Shown: positions 29,130 to 38,130 of the stretch, piece by piece
Layout: the number at the start of each line of letters is the position of its first letter
Numbering within the stretch: position 1 is the stretch's first letter
Assembly: GCA_020852965.1 (NCBI GenBank)
Contig: JADYZV010000027.1
Coordinates: 49,718-113,717 of the forward strand
Source: Pirellulaceae bacterium
GTDB taxonomy: Bacteria; Planctomycetota; Planctomycetia; Pirellulales; Pirellulaceae
Direction: 5' to 3'
Length of the DNA: 64,000 nucleotides
The notes under the pieces: generated by a model
Told to the model about the DNA's origin: nothing
The model's input: only the letters and a program-made list of their open reading frames with translations
Databases searched by the model: none
Program-made: the position numbers and the translations under genes

Positions 29130-29947
29130 TGCACATTTCCAACCGCACGCTGGCTGGCTTGCGAAGCAGCCTCTGGCGAGTAAATTGCCTCGGCGGCAAA
29201 CTTGATTATACTGGATCGGTCGGGCGCAGGAGCCTTATCAGCGACGCGACAACGAATGTTTCCCTCAGCTCAGGATGTTCTTCCGTGGAAGACCGTGCGA
29301 CACGTTATTCGATCCTCTTAACCTACTATCAGCGCTATTTAAACGATGGCGAGACGGCCCAGTTCATTGCGGCCGTCGCTCGCAAGTATTCGTTAGCGAC
29401 GCTACAGCGTTTGGCCGCATCGGGAGACAAGTTTTCGCGTCGAGCCGCAGCGCTCGCTCTGGGCTTGCTAGGTGATGTGCGTAGCGTTGCTGTGCTCGGA
29501 CCTATGCTCCGTAGTCACGATCGCAAACTGCGTTTGGTTGTCGACGATGCGCTGCGAGCTATCTCGGCGCGCGAGGGCTCAGCCGCTCAACGTCAGCAGC
29601 TTGAACGTATCGTCCGCTGCAATGAATGCGGAAACTTCGAACGCTCTGTCGAATTGTCTACGCAGTTGATTGAGTCGACTGGCGGTACCTCTGAGACCTA
29701 TCACCAGCGTTCGCTGGCTTTTTTTCAACTCGACTCGATCGAACACGCCATCGATGATTGTCGTCAGACGCTCAAGCTCCATCCCTTTCACTATGCGGCC
29801 ATGGTTGGCTTAGGCCATTGTCATCTGGAATTGGGCGACCTGCTCGAGAGCCTGTTCTGGTTCCGCCAAGCACTCGACGTCTATCCCGACTTAGAATCTG
29901 TCCGCCTGCAGATCCGCCGCTTGGAAAAGGCGATCCAGGAGTTGTAG
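29123..29947 (+). CDS. HEAT/TPR repeat protein
   Basis: From about residue 60 the protein reads as helical repeats: a HEAT-like part (FSRRAAALALGLLGDVRSVA, MLRSHDRKLRLVVDDALRAI) and TPR-like pairs (FERSVELSTQLIES, FFQLDSIEHAIDDCRQTLKL, GLGHCHLELGDLLESLFWFR). No signal or membrane segment. It is probably a cytoplasmic scaffold or binding protein. The first 54 residues do not look like protein, and GTG at 29285 gives a more natural 220-residue product; I keep the longest frame because no ribosome binding site decides. It diverges from the STN-like gene. Confidence 0.65.
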   Translation: MALHISNRTLAGLRSSLWRVNCLGGKLDYTGSVGRRSLISDATTNVSLSSGCSSVEDRATRYSILLTYYQRYLNDGETAQFIAAVARKYSLATLQRLAASGDKFSRRAAALALGLLGDVRSVAVLGPMLRSHDRKLRLVVDDALRAISAREGSAAQRQQLERIVRCNECGNFERSVELSTQLIESTGGTSETYHQRSLAFFQLDSIEHAIDDCRQTLKLHPFHYAAMVGLGHCHLELGDLLESLFWFRQALDVYPDLESVRLQIRRLEKAIQEL

Positions 29948-29987
29948 TCTTGCTGCCCTAGTCGTCTGTCAAGAAACAATTTCGAGG

Positions 29988-30044
29988 AAGTGGACGAGTC
30001 CGTTTGATTCGTCAACCGTTCGGGACTCGTAACTTCGTCCACTG
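29988..30044. repeat. Palindromic repeat, family A (GTGGACGAG...CTCGTCCAC)
   Basis: The arms AGTGGACGAGTCC and GGGACTCGTAACTTCGTCC flank a short loop. The same element occurs at 59,075-59,155 and 62,287-62,355 with longer left arms. It sits between the ends of convergent genes and may serve as a bidirectional terminator. Confidence 0.7.
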
Positions 30045-30053
30045 CTGCCCCCT

Positions 30054-30890
30054 TTACCCCTGTTCGCAATCGGGGTGGGCACTGACATCAGTGCTGTCCC
30101 CACTCCATATCGTCCGTCCGCCGTCGACGGGCAAACAGACTCCGGTGATGAAGGGACTGGTCGCTAGAAACAATACGGCCTGCGCCAGATCGTCGGGCGT
30201 CCCAGCGCGTTTGAGCAAGCTGGCCTGCACAATCTTGGCTTGGCGCTCAGGGCTGATGCCGCTGGCCAACTGAATCGGCCCAGGCATGACTGCATTGACG
30301 CGCACAAGTGGATTGCGATGGGCCAGTTCGACGGCGAGCGAGCGCGTACAACATTCGATCGTCCCTTTGCTAATCAAGTAGGGCAAAAAGTCGCGATAGG
30401 GGCGTGCCATGGCCCAGTCACCGATATTGACGATCGCTCCACCGCTGGTTTGCTTGGCCATCGCTAGCCCAAAGTGTTGACCACACAGCGCGGTCCCCAG
30501 CGAGTTAACACGGAAAAAGCGTTCATAGTCGGCGGTACGCGTTTTTTCTAGTGGGTACGGATCCCAGATTGCGGCTGAACACACCAGTACATCGATCCGT
30601 CCGAAACGCTCGAACGTCTGCTCGACCCAGCCCGTAACGGCCGCCTCATCCTCGACCGCGCCCGTGATCAACATTGCCGTGTGCCCCGCTGCAGTCAGTT
30701 CGTCGAGGGCTTGCTGGGCTGCCTTGTCAGCGTGATGGGAATGGATGACCACACGAAACTTTTCGCTGAGAAACGTCTCGATCACTCGGCGGCCGACGCG
30801 CGGTGCCGCGCTGCCGGTGACCATCACGACCGGCGACTCGCATCGAAATAGCCGTTCATTGCGTTGCACTGTGGACTCATTTGGTAACAT
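30054..30890 (-). CDS. SDR-family reductase, pteridine-reductase-like
   Basis: The start ATG at 30890 (MLPNESTVQRNERLF) is preferred over the longer frame from 30986. The Rossmann start is VMVTGSAAPRVGRRVI (TGxxxxxG). The NAG-type strand is LVCSAAIWDPY. The active region reads IVNIGDWAMARPYRDFLPYL followed by ISKG, so Tyr and Lys of YxxxK are present but the usual catalytic Ser position is Gly-Asp. That Asp pattern is typical of pteridine reductases (PTR1/FolM), which reduce dihydropterins with NADPH. The C-terminus ITGVCLPVDGGRTI is the usual SDR end. Cytoplasmic. Substrate is inferred from the Asp motif only; a general SDR role is the alternative. Confidence 0.75.
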   Translation of the reverse strand: MLPNESTVQRNERLFRCESPVVMVTGSAAPRVGRRVIETFLSEKFRVVIHSHHADKAAQQALDELTAAGHTAMLITGAVEDEAAVTGWVEQTFERFGRIDVLVCSAAIWDPYPLEKTRTADYERFFRVNSLGTALCGQHFGLAMAKQTSGGAIVNIGDWAMARPYRDFLPYLISKGTIECCTRSLAVELAHRNPLVRVNAVMPGPIQLASGISPERQAKIVQASLLKRAGTPDDLAQAVLFLATSPFITGVCLPVDGGRTIWSGDSTDVSAHPDCEQG

Positions 30891-31000
30891 TAAGTCATTC
30901 CAAGTTGGGATTGTCGTTGAACCTCTGTGGCTATCGCAGCCAGACAGTAGAGTAGCGAATCCAGTTCTGCATAATAAATCACGCAATCGAAAAAGAAACC

Positions 31001-32857
31001 ATGCTCAAATTCAACCAAAACAATCGTCGACGAATTATAGGTACTCTGGCGACTGTTTTAGTCTGGCAGTGCGCCAGTTTGACAATTCGCCCGAACTGCC
31101 TGGCTCAAGAACTCGGCACTCAGTCACTTAAGGAAGCTGGAAAAACCGCTGAGGAACGCAAACTCGATCAGCTTTTCGAGGATTACTACCAGCAGTACTT
31201 GATCCTGTTTCCGCTTGAAGCTACGAATTTTGGCGACAGCCGATACAACGATCAATTGCAATTGTCGATCTCTGCCGACTTTCTCGCTAAAGAGCAGGAT
31301 TTCTACCAACAAACGCTTCAGCGGCTGGGTGCAATCGACCTCGATCAAGTCTCCGACACGCCGCACCTGATGGCTGAGATTCTCCAGTATGAATTGGAAA
31401 CACGACTGGCTAAGTTTCCATTTCGGTTCGAGCGAATTCCATTTCAACAATTTGACGGACTGCCATTAACGTTCGCGCAGTTGGGGAGTGGTGCTTCCAG
31501 CCAGCCATTCAAGACGGCCAAAGATTACGACAATTGGCTGAAGCGCGTTGATGCATTTGTGGCCTGGTGCCAAGTCGCCATCTCGCGCTTTCGCGAAGGG
31601 ATTGCGGAGGATTATGTGCTGCCCAGGGTTTTGGTGGAAAAGATGGTGGCTCAGATGCTCGATAAAACCATCGTCACGGACGATCCTACGCAAAGTCTAT
31701 TCTATCAACCTATCGACAAACTTCCCGATAGTATTAGCCCCGCAGAAAGGACTCGTTTGACCGCCGCCTATCGCCGTGCCATCGAAGTACAACTCATCCC
31801 CGCCTACCAAGGACTGGGCGAATTCTTGCGCGACGAGTACCTACCTCACGCTCGCCAATCCACAGGCATTTTAGCGCTCGAAGGCGGACGTGAGCAGTAC
31901 CAGTATTGGGTCGGCAATTGGACGACAACGAAACTCACACCCGAAGAGATCTTTGAGCTGGGAGAACAGGAGGTCGCGCGCATCACGACGGAGATGGAGC
32001 AAGTCAAGCAACAGATGAGATACGGCGATCAATCACTGGCCGAGTTCTTTGAGTTCCTGCGCAGTGATCCGCAGTTCAAACCCTTTCAATCTCCTGAGGA
32101 AGTGCTGGACTTCTTTCGCGGCTTGCAGGTCAAACTGGAACCAGCCTTGGCGCGAGAGTTCTTGAAGAAACCGAAGACTCCCTTTGAAATTCGGCGCACC
32201 GAGGCTTTTCGGGAGAAGACGGCTAGTGCCGAGTATATGCCCGGTTCGGCCGACGGCTCACGGCCAGGAATCTTTTACTGCCCCATTCCTGACGCCAAAC
32301 AGTACAACATCACCAGCGGTATGGAATCGCTGTTTTTACACGAGGCATTGCCGGGGCATCACTACCAAGTTTCGTTGCAACAGGAGAATCAACAACTACC
32401 AAAATTTGCCCGCTTTTTATGGTACGGTGCTTACGGTGAAGGCTGGGCGCTGTACTGCGAATCGATGGGAGAGGAATTGGGACTGTACACCGACCCACGC
32501 CAAAAAATCGGCGCCTTGGGGGACGAAATGCACCGAGCCATCCGCCTAGTAGTCGACGTCGGTATGCACTGGAAAGGTTGGACTCGCGAGCAAGCCCTCG
32601 ATTACATGATGGCGCATGAACCGATCTCGAAAGATGGCGCAGTAGCTGAGATCGAACGCTACATGGCCTACACGGCACAGGCACTCAGCTACAAGATCGG
32701 GCAACTGACAATCCGCCAGCTTCGGCGATCTTGCGAGCAGCGTTTGGGAGATGACTTTTCGCTCCCAGCCTTTCACGATCAAGTCCTACGCAACGGCTGC
32801 ATGCCGCTGAGTTTGCTTGAACGTCGCCTGCAAGCTTGGGACGGATCTCGAGAGTAG
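31001..32857 (+). CDS. DUF885-family secreted peptidase
   Basis: The 618-residue protein has a signal peptide (IIGTLATVLVWQCASLTIRP region). The body has the DUF885 layout: an N-terminal helical domain (DYYQQYLILFPLEATNFGDS), GILALEGGREQYQYWV, PGSADGSRPGIFYCPI and the zinc motif HEALPGHHYQ at residues 447-456. The late block YGEGWALYCESMGEELGLY contains the third ligand. The family resembles M32/M3 zinc carboxypeptidases and is common in secreted form in Planctomycetes. It probably degrades peptides in the periplasm. The ATG at 31001 follows 'aaaagaaacc'. It diverges from the SDR gene. Confidence 0.85.
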   Translation: MLKFNQNNRRRIIGTLATVLVWQCASLTIRPNCLAQELGTQSLKEAGKTAEERKLDQLFEDYYQQYLILFPLEATNFGDSRYNDQLQLSISADFLAKEQDFYQQTLQRLGAIDLDQVSDTPHLMAEILQYELETRLAKFPFRFERIPFQQFDGLPLTFAQLGSGASSQPFKTAKDYDNWLKRVDAFVAWCQVAISRFREGIAEDYVLPRVLVEKMVAQMLDKTIVTDDPTQSLFYQPIDKLPDSISPAERTRLTAAYRRAIEVQLIPAYQGLGEFLRDEYLPHARQSTGILALEGGREQYQYWVGNWTTTKLTPEEIFELGEQEVARITTEMEQVKQQMRYGDQSLAEFFEFLRSDPQFKPFQSPEEVLDFFRGLQVKLEPALAREFLKKPKTPFEIRRTEAFREKTASAEYMPGSADGSRPGIFYCPIPDAKQYNITSGMESLFLHEALPGHHYQVSLQQENQQLPKFARFLWYGAYGEGWALYCESMGEELGLYTDPRQKIGALGDEMHRAIRLVVDVGMHWKGWTREQALDYMMAHEPISKDGAVAEIERYMAYTAQALSYKIGQLTIRQLRRSCEQRLGDDFSLPAFHDQVLRNGCMPLSLLERRLQAWDGSRE

Positions 32858-32889
32858 GAGTTGGGAGTTGAGGAGAACACCCAATCGGC

Positions 32890-33530
32890 CTACATTCGAG
32901 CGATGGACGTTCTGCGGCGATAGAACGCGCAAGTTACAGCACTCCATAGGACCACGAGCCCAGTCGGTTCGGGTACGGCATGAACGGTAATGCTGGCGGC
33001 GTCGGGAAGTGCGATCTGATTTCGCGCGAACCCACCGATGCTAATCAACGCACCGTCCACGATGCTCGCCGTGTAGGAGCCGGGTGAGCTGTTGACGCCA
33101 CATCGATGGTGAAAGAAAACAGGGCTGTGGGGTCTGTGTTGAAAACCAAAGGATCACCTAGAGTAGCGTCGCCTTTGAGGAAATCTCCTTCGCCTAGTTC
33201 AAACGGATCGCCGCCGGAAAAGAATAGATCCCCGCTGCCGAAATCGGTCAGCCTGGTAAAGCCTGAAATGGACCAACCGTCAGGCAATCCTCGCCCAACT
33301 GCGGGTGCAAGATCGATGGGAATGTCGTATCCCGAGACAGACTCCGTCCCGACTTCTGCGTTGAGGCGAACCGCAATGGTGAAACTTGTCGTTCCCGATT
33401 GCGGTAATGTCAATTCATTGACTGAAGGGTCAAACGTTAGCACCACTCCAGCACATGCGCTGTTGGTTGCGCAAAGTGAAATGACTGCACAGAGAATCAT
33501 TAGCGAATGCAAGCGAGACATTAATATCAT
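32890..33530 (-). pseudogene. PEP-CTERM protein gene broken by a 1-base deletion
   Basis: The ATG frame from 33530 encodes a signal peptide (MILCAVISLCATNSACAG) and a beta-type domain (VVLTFDPSVNELTLPQSGTT). It then runs out after FTIDVAS into 15 unrelated residues and stops at 33045. The frame beginning at about 33,095 continues naturally as NSSPGSYTASIVDGALISIG, then IALPDAASITVHAVPEPTGL and a hydrophobic segment with FYRRR, stopping at 32890. Adding one A to TCAACAGC (near 33,090-33,096) restores a single PEP-CTERM protein of about 213 residues. So the surface-anchoring tail is lost in the present reading, by mutation or by a sequencing error. Confidence 0.75.
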
Positions 33531-33606
33531 TCTTCGTTAAAGGTCGCTCGGCGTCTGGTAGGGTTCACGAAAGTTCGTTTTAAGGCGCGGCTTGACTCGA
33601 GAAAAG

Positions 33607-36600
33607 CTAAACCGACTCTACCCAGTATAGTTGGCGCTGTTTCAAATCCGAACTATTCAAAAGCGGCGTGGCATATCCCAGTTCGCTCATAGCCTGCTGA
33701 TGCGCCGCAGGACTCGGGCTGCGGCACACACGCTCGTCGATTTCAGGCGCGAATTCTACTAACGATTCGGCTGGAAATGAATTGTCAGCCGAGGTCACTA
33801 ACGACTCACCTGGCACTTCAGCGACGGGCACTTCAGCGACGGGCACCTCGGCGACGGGCACTTCAGCGACGGGCACCTCGGCGACGGGCACCTCGGCGAC
33901 GGGCACTTCGGCGACTGGCACCTCGGCGACGGGCACTTCAGCGACTGGAACTTCGACAACTGGCACTTCAGCGACGGGCACCTCGGCGACTGGCACCTCG
34001 GCGACGGGCACTTCGGCGACTGGCACTTTGGCGACTGGCACTTCAATGACTAGAGCATCAGCGGCTACATAGAACGAACTAGTTTCCGTTTGTCCAAAGT
34101 TGTGCGGCGACGGCGGAGCAGGCAAAACGGTGCCACGACGAGCATTGACCAGCAGCAAGTCGGTGATGTTGATGCCGCCGTTTCGATCGATATCCACGCG
34201 GGCTTCGATCAGGTCGTCGGGAATGATTCCACGCTTGGCATTGACTCCCAGAACGTCATTAATATTGACTCCTCCACTTTGGTCTACGTCGCCGGGAAGA
34301 CTATTGATTCGGAAGTTGAATTGACCACCTGCGGAATCGTCCCCGGAGCGAAGGCTGACGCCGTCGCTCCATTCACCATCCAAGAAAGTTCCATGGGTAT
34401 CGCGTATCGCTTCGGACAGGCTGAGGACCATCGCGTCATTGCTCAATGGGGTGGAGAGCGCAATCGTACCGACCAGCGCGCCAGCTTGACCATAGCTAAT
34501 TTGCGTCAGCGACTGGTAGTCGGCGACTTTCGTGCCGACCAAAGCGACGTTAGCTTCGACGAACGACCCGGCCACGTCGCGATCGAAGACAACGTAGATG
34601 CGATCGATGGCGTCCCAAGTTAGATTCGACAACTGTTCGCTGCCGACCAGCGACAGTCCCAAGCCGTTGCCCGCACCGACTCCCAGGCCATCGACCAGGT
34701 CGATCGCCGCTGCATCCCAGCCACTGGCCGCCACGATCACGTCGATGACTCGTGGCGACTCGGCCAACGCAGGGGGGCTAAGATTGAAGAACTCCAGCAC
34801 GTTGTCCATCACCGCCGATCGCAAGCTAGGATCGACAATCGTTTCAAACGGGAAGCCGAACATCACCAGACTCCCCTGACCGGCAGTGCCAGCCTTCTGC
34901 ACGGCGGCCACGCCGCCGCTCCCGCCGCTATACATCAAAGCGGCCTGCGCACCAGTTCCAGGGCTGAGTACATCTGGGAAAGCGACATCGTAGGTTTGGC
35001 CATCCAAGCTGGAAAACACAGATCCATCGGAGATATTGAAATCGGCTAACCCGGCAAAGATGCTGTTGCTGGCTGCGGTAATCGTATACGTATTGGCATT
35101 GTCGGCCACGTACGAGGCACCGAGCGTATTGCGGAAAAAACTTCGTCCGTTGTTTTTGGCATCTAGGTCCCAGCCGATTTCTGAGCCCGTGATCAGTAGA
35201 TTGCCTCCGCCGGCTAGAAATTGTCCCACCAAAGTCTGTTCGGTGCTGTTGAGAGTATCATCAGCCGTAGATTCTGTACCGAGGATCCACACGACGGAAT
35301 CGTAGTTGGCTAGGTTGATCGTGCCATTGATGACGGCTTCATTGCTGGTGCTATCGACATGAACGCCCGGTCGAGCAGTTTGGATAGCCTGCTGAACCTG
35401 AATGGTATAATCGCGACTGTTGTTAAATCGCGTCCAGACACGATCGGTCGTTGCGCTGCTGGAAAGGAAGGGGAGCTTGAAGTTCTGGCTGCGATCGAGT
35501 CGGTCGTAGCCGTTGACGATCAATAGCTGCTGAGGGCCACCGGTAGGTAGCGCAGTCAAGACTTCCGATGCTAGCGACTGTCCCCCAGCGTTCTCAGCGA
35601 CAACTTTGAAATAGTAGGGACGGGACGCATCGAAGCCGTCGAGCGCCAGACTCGAAACGCTGCCACCGGCCACGTACGTACCGCCATCGAAACCATAACC
35701 ATCTATCGAAGCGTATACGCGAAAGCCGCTGGCTGGACCGCCGTAAACGCCATTGAAGCCACCTGTTGAGCTTGGCCCTGCCGTCCATGAAACTGTCACT
35801 TCACCAGCCGCCGCACTGACGGCCGTCACATCTCGTGGTGGCGAGGGGAGCGTCACATTGGCGGGCTGTGCGGTCGTACCATTAAAGTTAATTAAATGTT
35901 CGAGAGTTGCTTCATAAGTGCTACGCGCCAATTGGTCGCGCACTTTCGGGTCACGCAACAACTCGGCGTCTTGCGTATTGTCATGGAAGGCTACTTCGAC
36001 AATGGTCGCATCGAATTCACCACCCGCCCTGGCATTGGTGATTTCGCCAAAGGCACCGGCCAGGGTATTGCTCGTTCGAGTACTCCAATCATGTGCGAAG
36101 CGACCATCTAAAGCTCGCATGTCCTCGTTTATTTGACGTCCCATACTGGCAGCCAGCGAGGATTGATTGGGGGTCGGATCCGCTGCGGAAATCAAGCCGA
36201 TCGCCCCGCGACTCGCCGCCGTATCGGGGTTGCCCGTCGTCGCATTGGAGTGGAAACCCACATAGACGCTCGTGCCGTACGGATTGGAGTCAGCGTTCAT
36301 CTGCTCGGCCATGCGAATCGGTGCCGATACATTGCTAGTTCCAATGATCGCAGAAGGGCTGCTAAAACTGCTTCCCTGTCCGACTCCTCGCCACAACCAC
36401 ACGAGCGAATCTTCGTCCTCGCGGGGATAGCCCGACACATTGCCAGTTCCAATCCCATTGGCCCCCCACGGGAGATCCCCCATACCATTGCCAAAGCGAA
36501 TGGAGTCGGCGATTACGACTGAGCCACCACCGCTGGATAGGTTGCTAATCTGCACCGATCCATCGCTGGGCGAACTACCCGCGTCAAAGTGGTAGGTTCC

Positions 36601-37344
36601 CAGGTAGACCCAGCCATTGCCGACTTGACGATGGTCGATGGTGAGTTGCGTTTCTCCACCGGTGTGATGGATGCGGTAGAGTTGGTCGGTGCGATTGGTT
36701 CCCATCGACGCCCACGCATAGACGGGATAGAAACCTGCGGCTGGAATGTTAGGTGTGTAAGTTGCGACCGCAGTTTCGCTGGTACTATTGACCGTGGCGA
36801 AGCGGTACTTGACGGCATCGGTAGCCGCCCCGTAATCTTCGTCGTACCAGCGCGGTCCGACTGTGTTGTTGCTCCACGACCCGCTCCATGTTACACCAGG
36901 CGAATCGTTGTCGAGCACCACTTCAATCGCTTGTCTACCGACAGGCCGCATGGGAACCACGGTGGCACCCGCTCGCAGCAAGTAGTCGGCATAGTAGCTC
37001 ATTTGATCTTGATTGCCGAAGTCCTCGACCATCGATAGTAGATTGCCTCGATCGGTTGCCCAGCGACCCAAATTGTCATTCCATTGCCAACCATGCCCAC
37101 CGGACGTATAGACAATCTTACCGTCGAGTGTTCCAGATGGTTGCTCACCAACAGGGACTAGTCCTGGGACTCCCGCCATTGGCAGACGAGGCTCGAGCGT
37201 TTCGAATGACCAAGCCCGCTGAGTGTCTACGGAGCGGTACGATGCCAGCAGCCCGCACAGACAGACAAACCAACCGAGAATTCTCTGTGGTGCGCTCCGC
37301 AACCAGTGCATTAGTACCATCGCTATCGAGCCTGGAAGTATCAA
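33607..37344 (-). CDS. Cell-surface N-acetylmuramoyl-L-alanine amidase with FnIII, dockerin and VPVAE repeats
   Basis: A 1,245-residue multidomain exported protein. A hydrophobic N-terminal segment is followed by LEPRLPMAG near residue 51, a LEPR-type start typical of large planctomycete exported proteins. The Amidase_3-like catalytic parts are VYTSGGHGW (His84), YVGFHSNATTG (His365) and TIVEVAFHDN (Glu450). Between the first and second parts lies a beta insertion (about 130-290) of the golvesin/Xly carbohydrate-binding type. A FnIII domain follows (PRDVTAVSAAAGEVTVSW). At about 1060-1115 is a type I dockerin with two repeats, GDVDQSGGVNINDVLGVN and VDIDRNGGINITDLLLVN. Then come 15 VPVAE units and a short tail. 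Likely cleaves or binds peptidoglycan or another polymer at the surface. No cohesin gene is in the window. Confidence 0.75.
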   Translation of the reverse strand: MILPGSIAMVLMHWLRSAPQRILGWFVCLCGLLASYRSVDTQRAWSFETLEPRLPMAGVPGLVPVGEQPSGTLDGKIVYTSGGHGWQWNDNLGRWATDRGNLLSMVEDFGNQDQMSYYADYLLRAGATVVPMRPVGRQAIEVVLDNDSPGVTWSGSWSNNTVGPRWYDEDYGAATDAVKYRFATVNSTSETAVATYTPNIPAAGFYPVYAWASMGTNRTDQLYRIHHTGGETQLTIDHRQVGNGWVYLGTYHFDAGSSPSDGSVQISNLSSGGGSVVIADSIRFGNGMGDLPWGANGIGTGNVSGYPREDEDSLVWLWRGVGQGSSFSSPSAIIGTSNVSAPIRMAEQMNADSNPYGTSVYVGFHSNATTGNPDTAASRGAIGLISAADPTPNQSSLAASMGRQINEDMRALDGRFAHDWSTRTSNTLAGAFGEITNARAGGEFDATIVEVAFHDNTQDAELLRDPKVRDQLARSTYEATLEHLINFNGTTAQPANVTLPSPPRDVTAVSAAAGEVTVSWTAGPSSTGGFNGVYGGPASGFRVYASIDGYGFDGGTYVAGGSVSSLALDGFDASRPYYFKVVAENAGGQSLASEVLTALPTGGPQQLLIVNGYDRLDRSQNFKLPFLSSSATTDRVWTRFNNSRDYTIQVQQAIQTARPGVHVDSTSNEAVINGTINLANYDSVVWILGTESTADDTLNSTEQTLVGQFLAGGGNLLITGSEIGWDLDAKNNGRSFFRNTLGASYVADNANTYTITAASNSIFAGLADFNISDGSVFSSLDGQTYDVAFPDVLSPGTGAQAALMYSGGSGGVAAVQKAGTAGQGSLVMFGFPFETIVDPSLRSAVMDNVLEFFNLSPPALAESPRVIDVIVAASGWDAAAIDLVDGLGVGAGNGLGLSLVGSEQLSNLTWDAIDRIYVVFDRDVAGSFVEANVALVGTKVADYQSLTQISYGQAGALVGTIALSTPLSNDAMVLSLSEAIRDTHGTFLDGEWSDGVSLRSGDDSAGGQFNFRINSLPGDVDQSGGVNINDVLGVNAKRGIIPDDLIEARVDIDRNGGINITDLLLVNARRGTVLPAPPSPHNFGQTETSSFYVAADALVIEVPVAKVPVAEVPVAEVPVAEVPVAEVPVVEVPVAEVPVAEVPVAEVPVAEVPVAEVPVAEVPVAEVPVAEVPVAEVPGESLVTSADNSFPAESLVEFAPEIDERVCRSPSPAAHQQAMSELGYATPLLNSSDLKQRQLYWVESV
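33808..34050 (-). repeat. 15-bp tandem repeat encoding VPVAE pentapeptides
   Basis: Fifteen units of 15 bases ('acttcagcgacgggc' and variants, as read on the plus strand) encode VPVAE, with one VPVAK and one VPVVE. They form a Pro-rich, acidic rod between the dockerin and the C-terminal tail. The low sequence variation implies length changes by slippage. Confidence 0.9.
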
Positions 37345-37515
37345 TGAAAGATTTAACTACGCGGCAGCCAAACTGCCCGAAAAATAGAAACTCTCATTGT
37401 AGTCCAAAATTGTCTTTGCAAGCGCTAAGAGAGAGGTACGTACAGCACCGGCGATTCGCAAGGAAATCGAACGCGCAATACATTCTAAGAATGCCAATCG
37501 GATGCCCCAAAAGAG

Positions 37516-37860
37516 CTATGCCTTTGGCGCAGGACCATCCAACTGGGCTTCGAGTTGAGAGAAAATCGACTGAAGTTCGTCTAGTGGCTTGGCCAGCAAC
37601 TCATCGGTCGGTGTCTGCTCGATGCGCAGCATCCGCTGGGCCATTTGTATTTTACCCGCAAAGAAGCCTTCTTCGCGCCCTTCATTGCGCCCTTCATTGC
37701 GAGCTAAACGCTCTACACAAGCTTCCCGTCGATCAGCCGTACTTCGAACAGCTTGTCGACGACCTTTGCGCCAATTTCGCTATCGAAAGCAATTTTCTGA
37801 AGCTCTTTGTCCCTAGCAATCGGCGCGATCGATGGATCAATGGCGCTAAAGCCAAAGTAC
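37516..37860 (-). pseudogene. C-terminal remnant of an Rpn/PD-(D/E)XK nuclease-like gene
   Basis: One minus-strand frame reads GFSAIDPSIAPIARDKELQK, then IGAKVVDKLFEVRLIDGKLV and a stop. A second frame from about 37,735 reads CVERLARNEGRNEGREEG, then AQRMLRIEQTPTDELLAKPL and a stop at 37,516. The charged NEGRNEGREEG stretch followed by a short helical end is the usual C-terminus of Rpn/PD-(D/E)XK transposase-like proteins. The N-terminal nuclease half is absent and the two pieces are out of frame. It is bounded on the right by a palindromic repeat (37,861-37,969). Confidence 0.5.
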
Positions 37861-37969
37861 CTCTGTGAACTCTGTGCCTCTGTGTTTCAAAAACGATACG
37901 AGCTGCACCCTCGATATTGGGCTCATTCAGCAGGAAATTTAAACACGGAGGCACAGAGTTCACAGAGGG
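37861..37969. repeat. Palindromic repeat, family D (CTCTGTGAACTCTGTGCCTC)
   Basis: Left arm CTCTGTGAACTCTGTGCCTC (37,861-37,880, continuing TGTGTTTC) and right arm AAACACGGAGGCACAGAG (from 37,941, continuing TTCACAGAG) form a long inverted repeat around a 50-base core. A more compact copy is at 52,090-52,158. Confidence 0.8.
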
Positions 37970-38130
37970 ATGTTGTGGTGTTCAGCGAGGAGCGCCAGAA
38001 AAGTGGATCGTTTTTCCGAAATTGGTACAAATCTTATTCGCTGGTGGAATCATGAGCTGCGAGCGGTGACAATTCTGTGGATAGAGATCTATGGATAGAG
38101 AACAGTACAGACGCACGACATGGGGGGGAC

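Noticed and set aside
33782..34072. Plus-strand GTSAT repeat protein
   Set aside because: It is the antisense reading of the VPVAE minisatellite.
36888..37868. 326-residue plus-strand open frame
   Set aside because: Antisense to the amidase gene start and running through decayed sequence; basic and low in recognisable structure.
37861..37969. CRISPR array from the repeated CTCTGTG blocks or from the family B arrays
   Set aside because: The units are palindromic, irregularly spaced and inverted, with no unique spacers of constant size and no cas genes.
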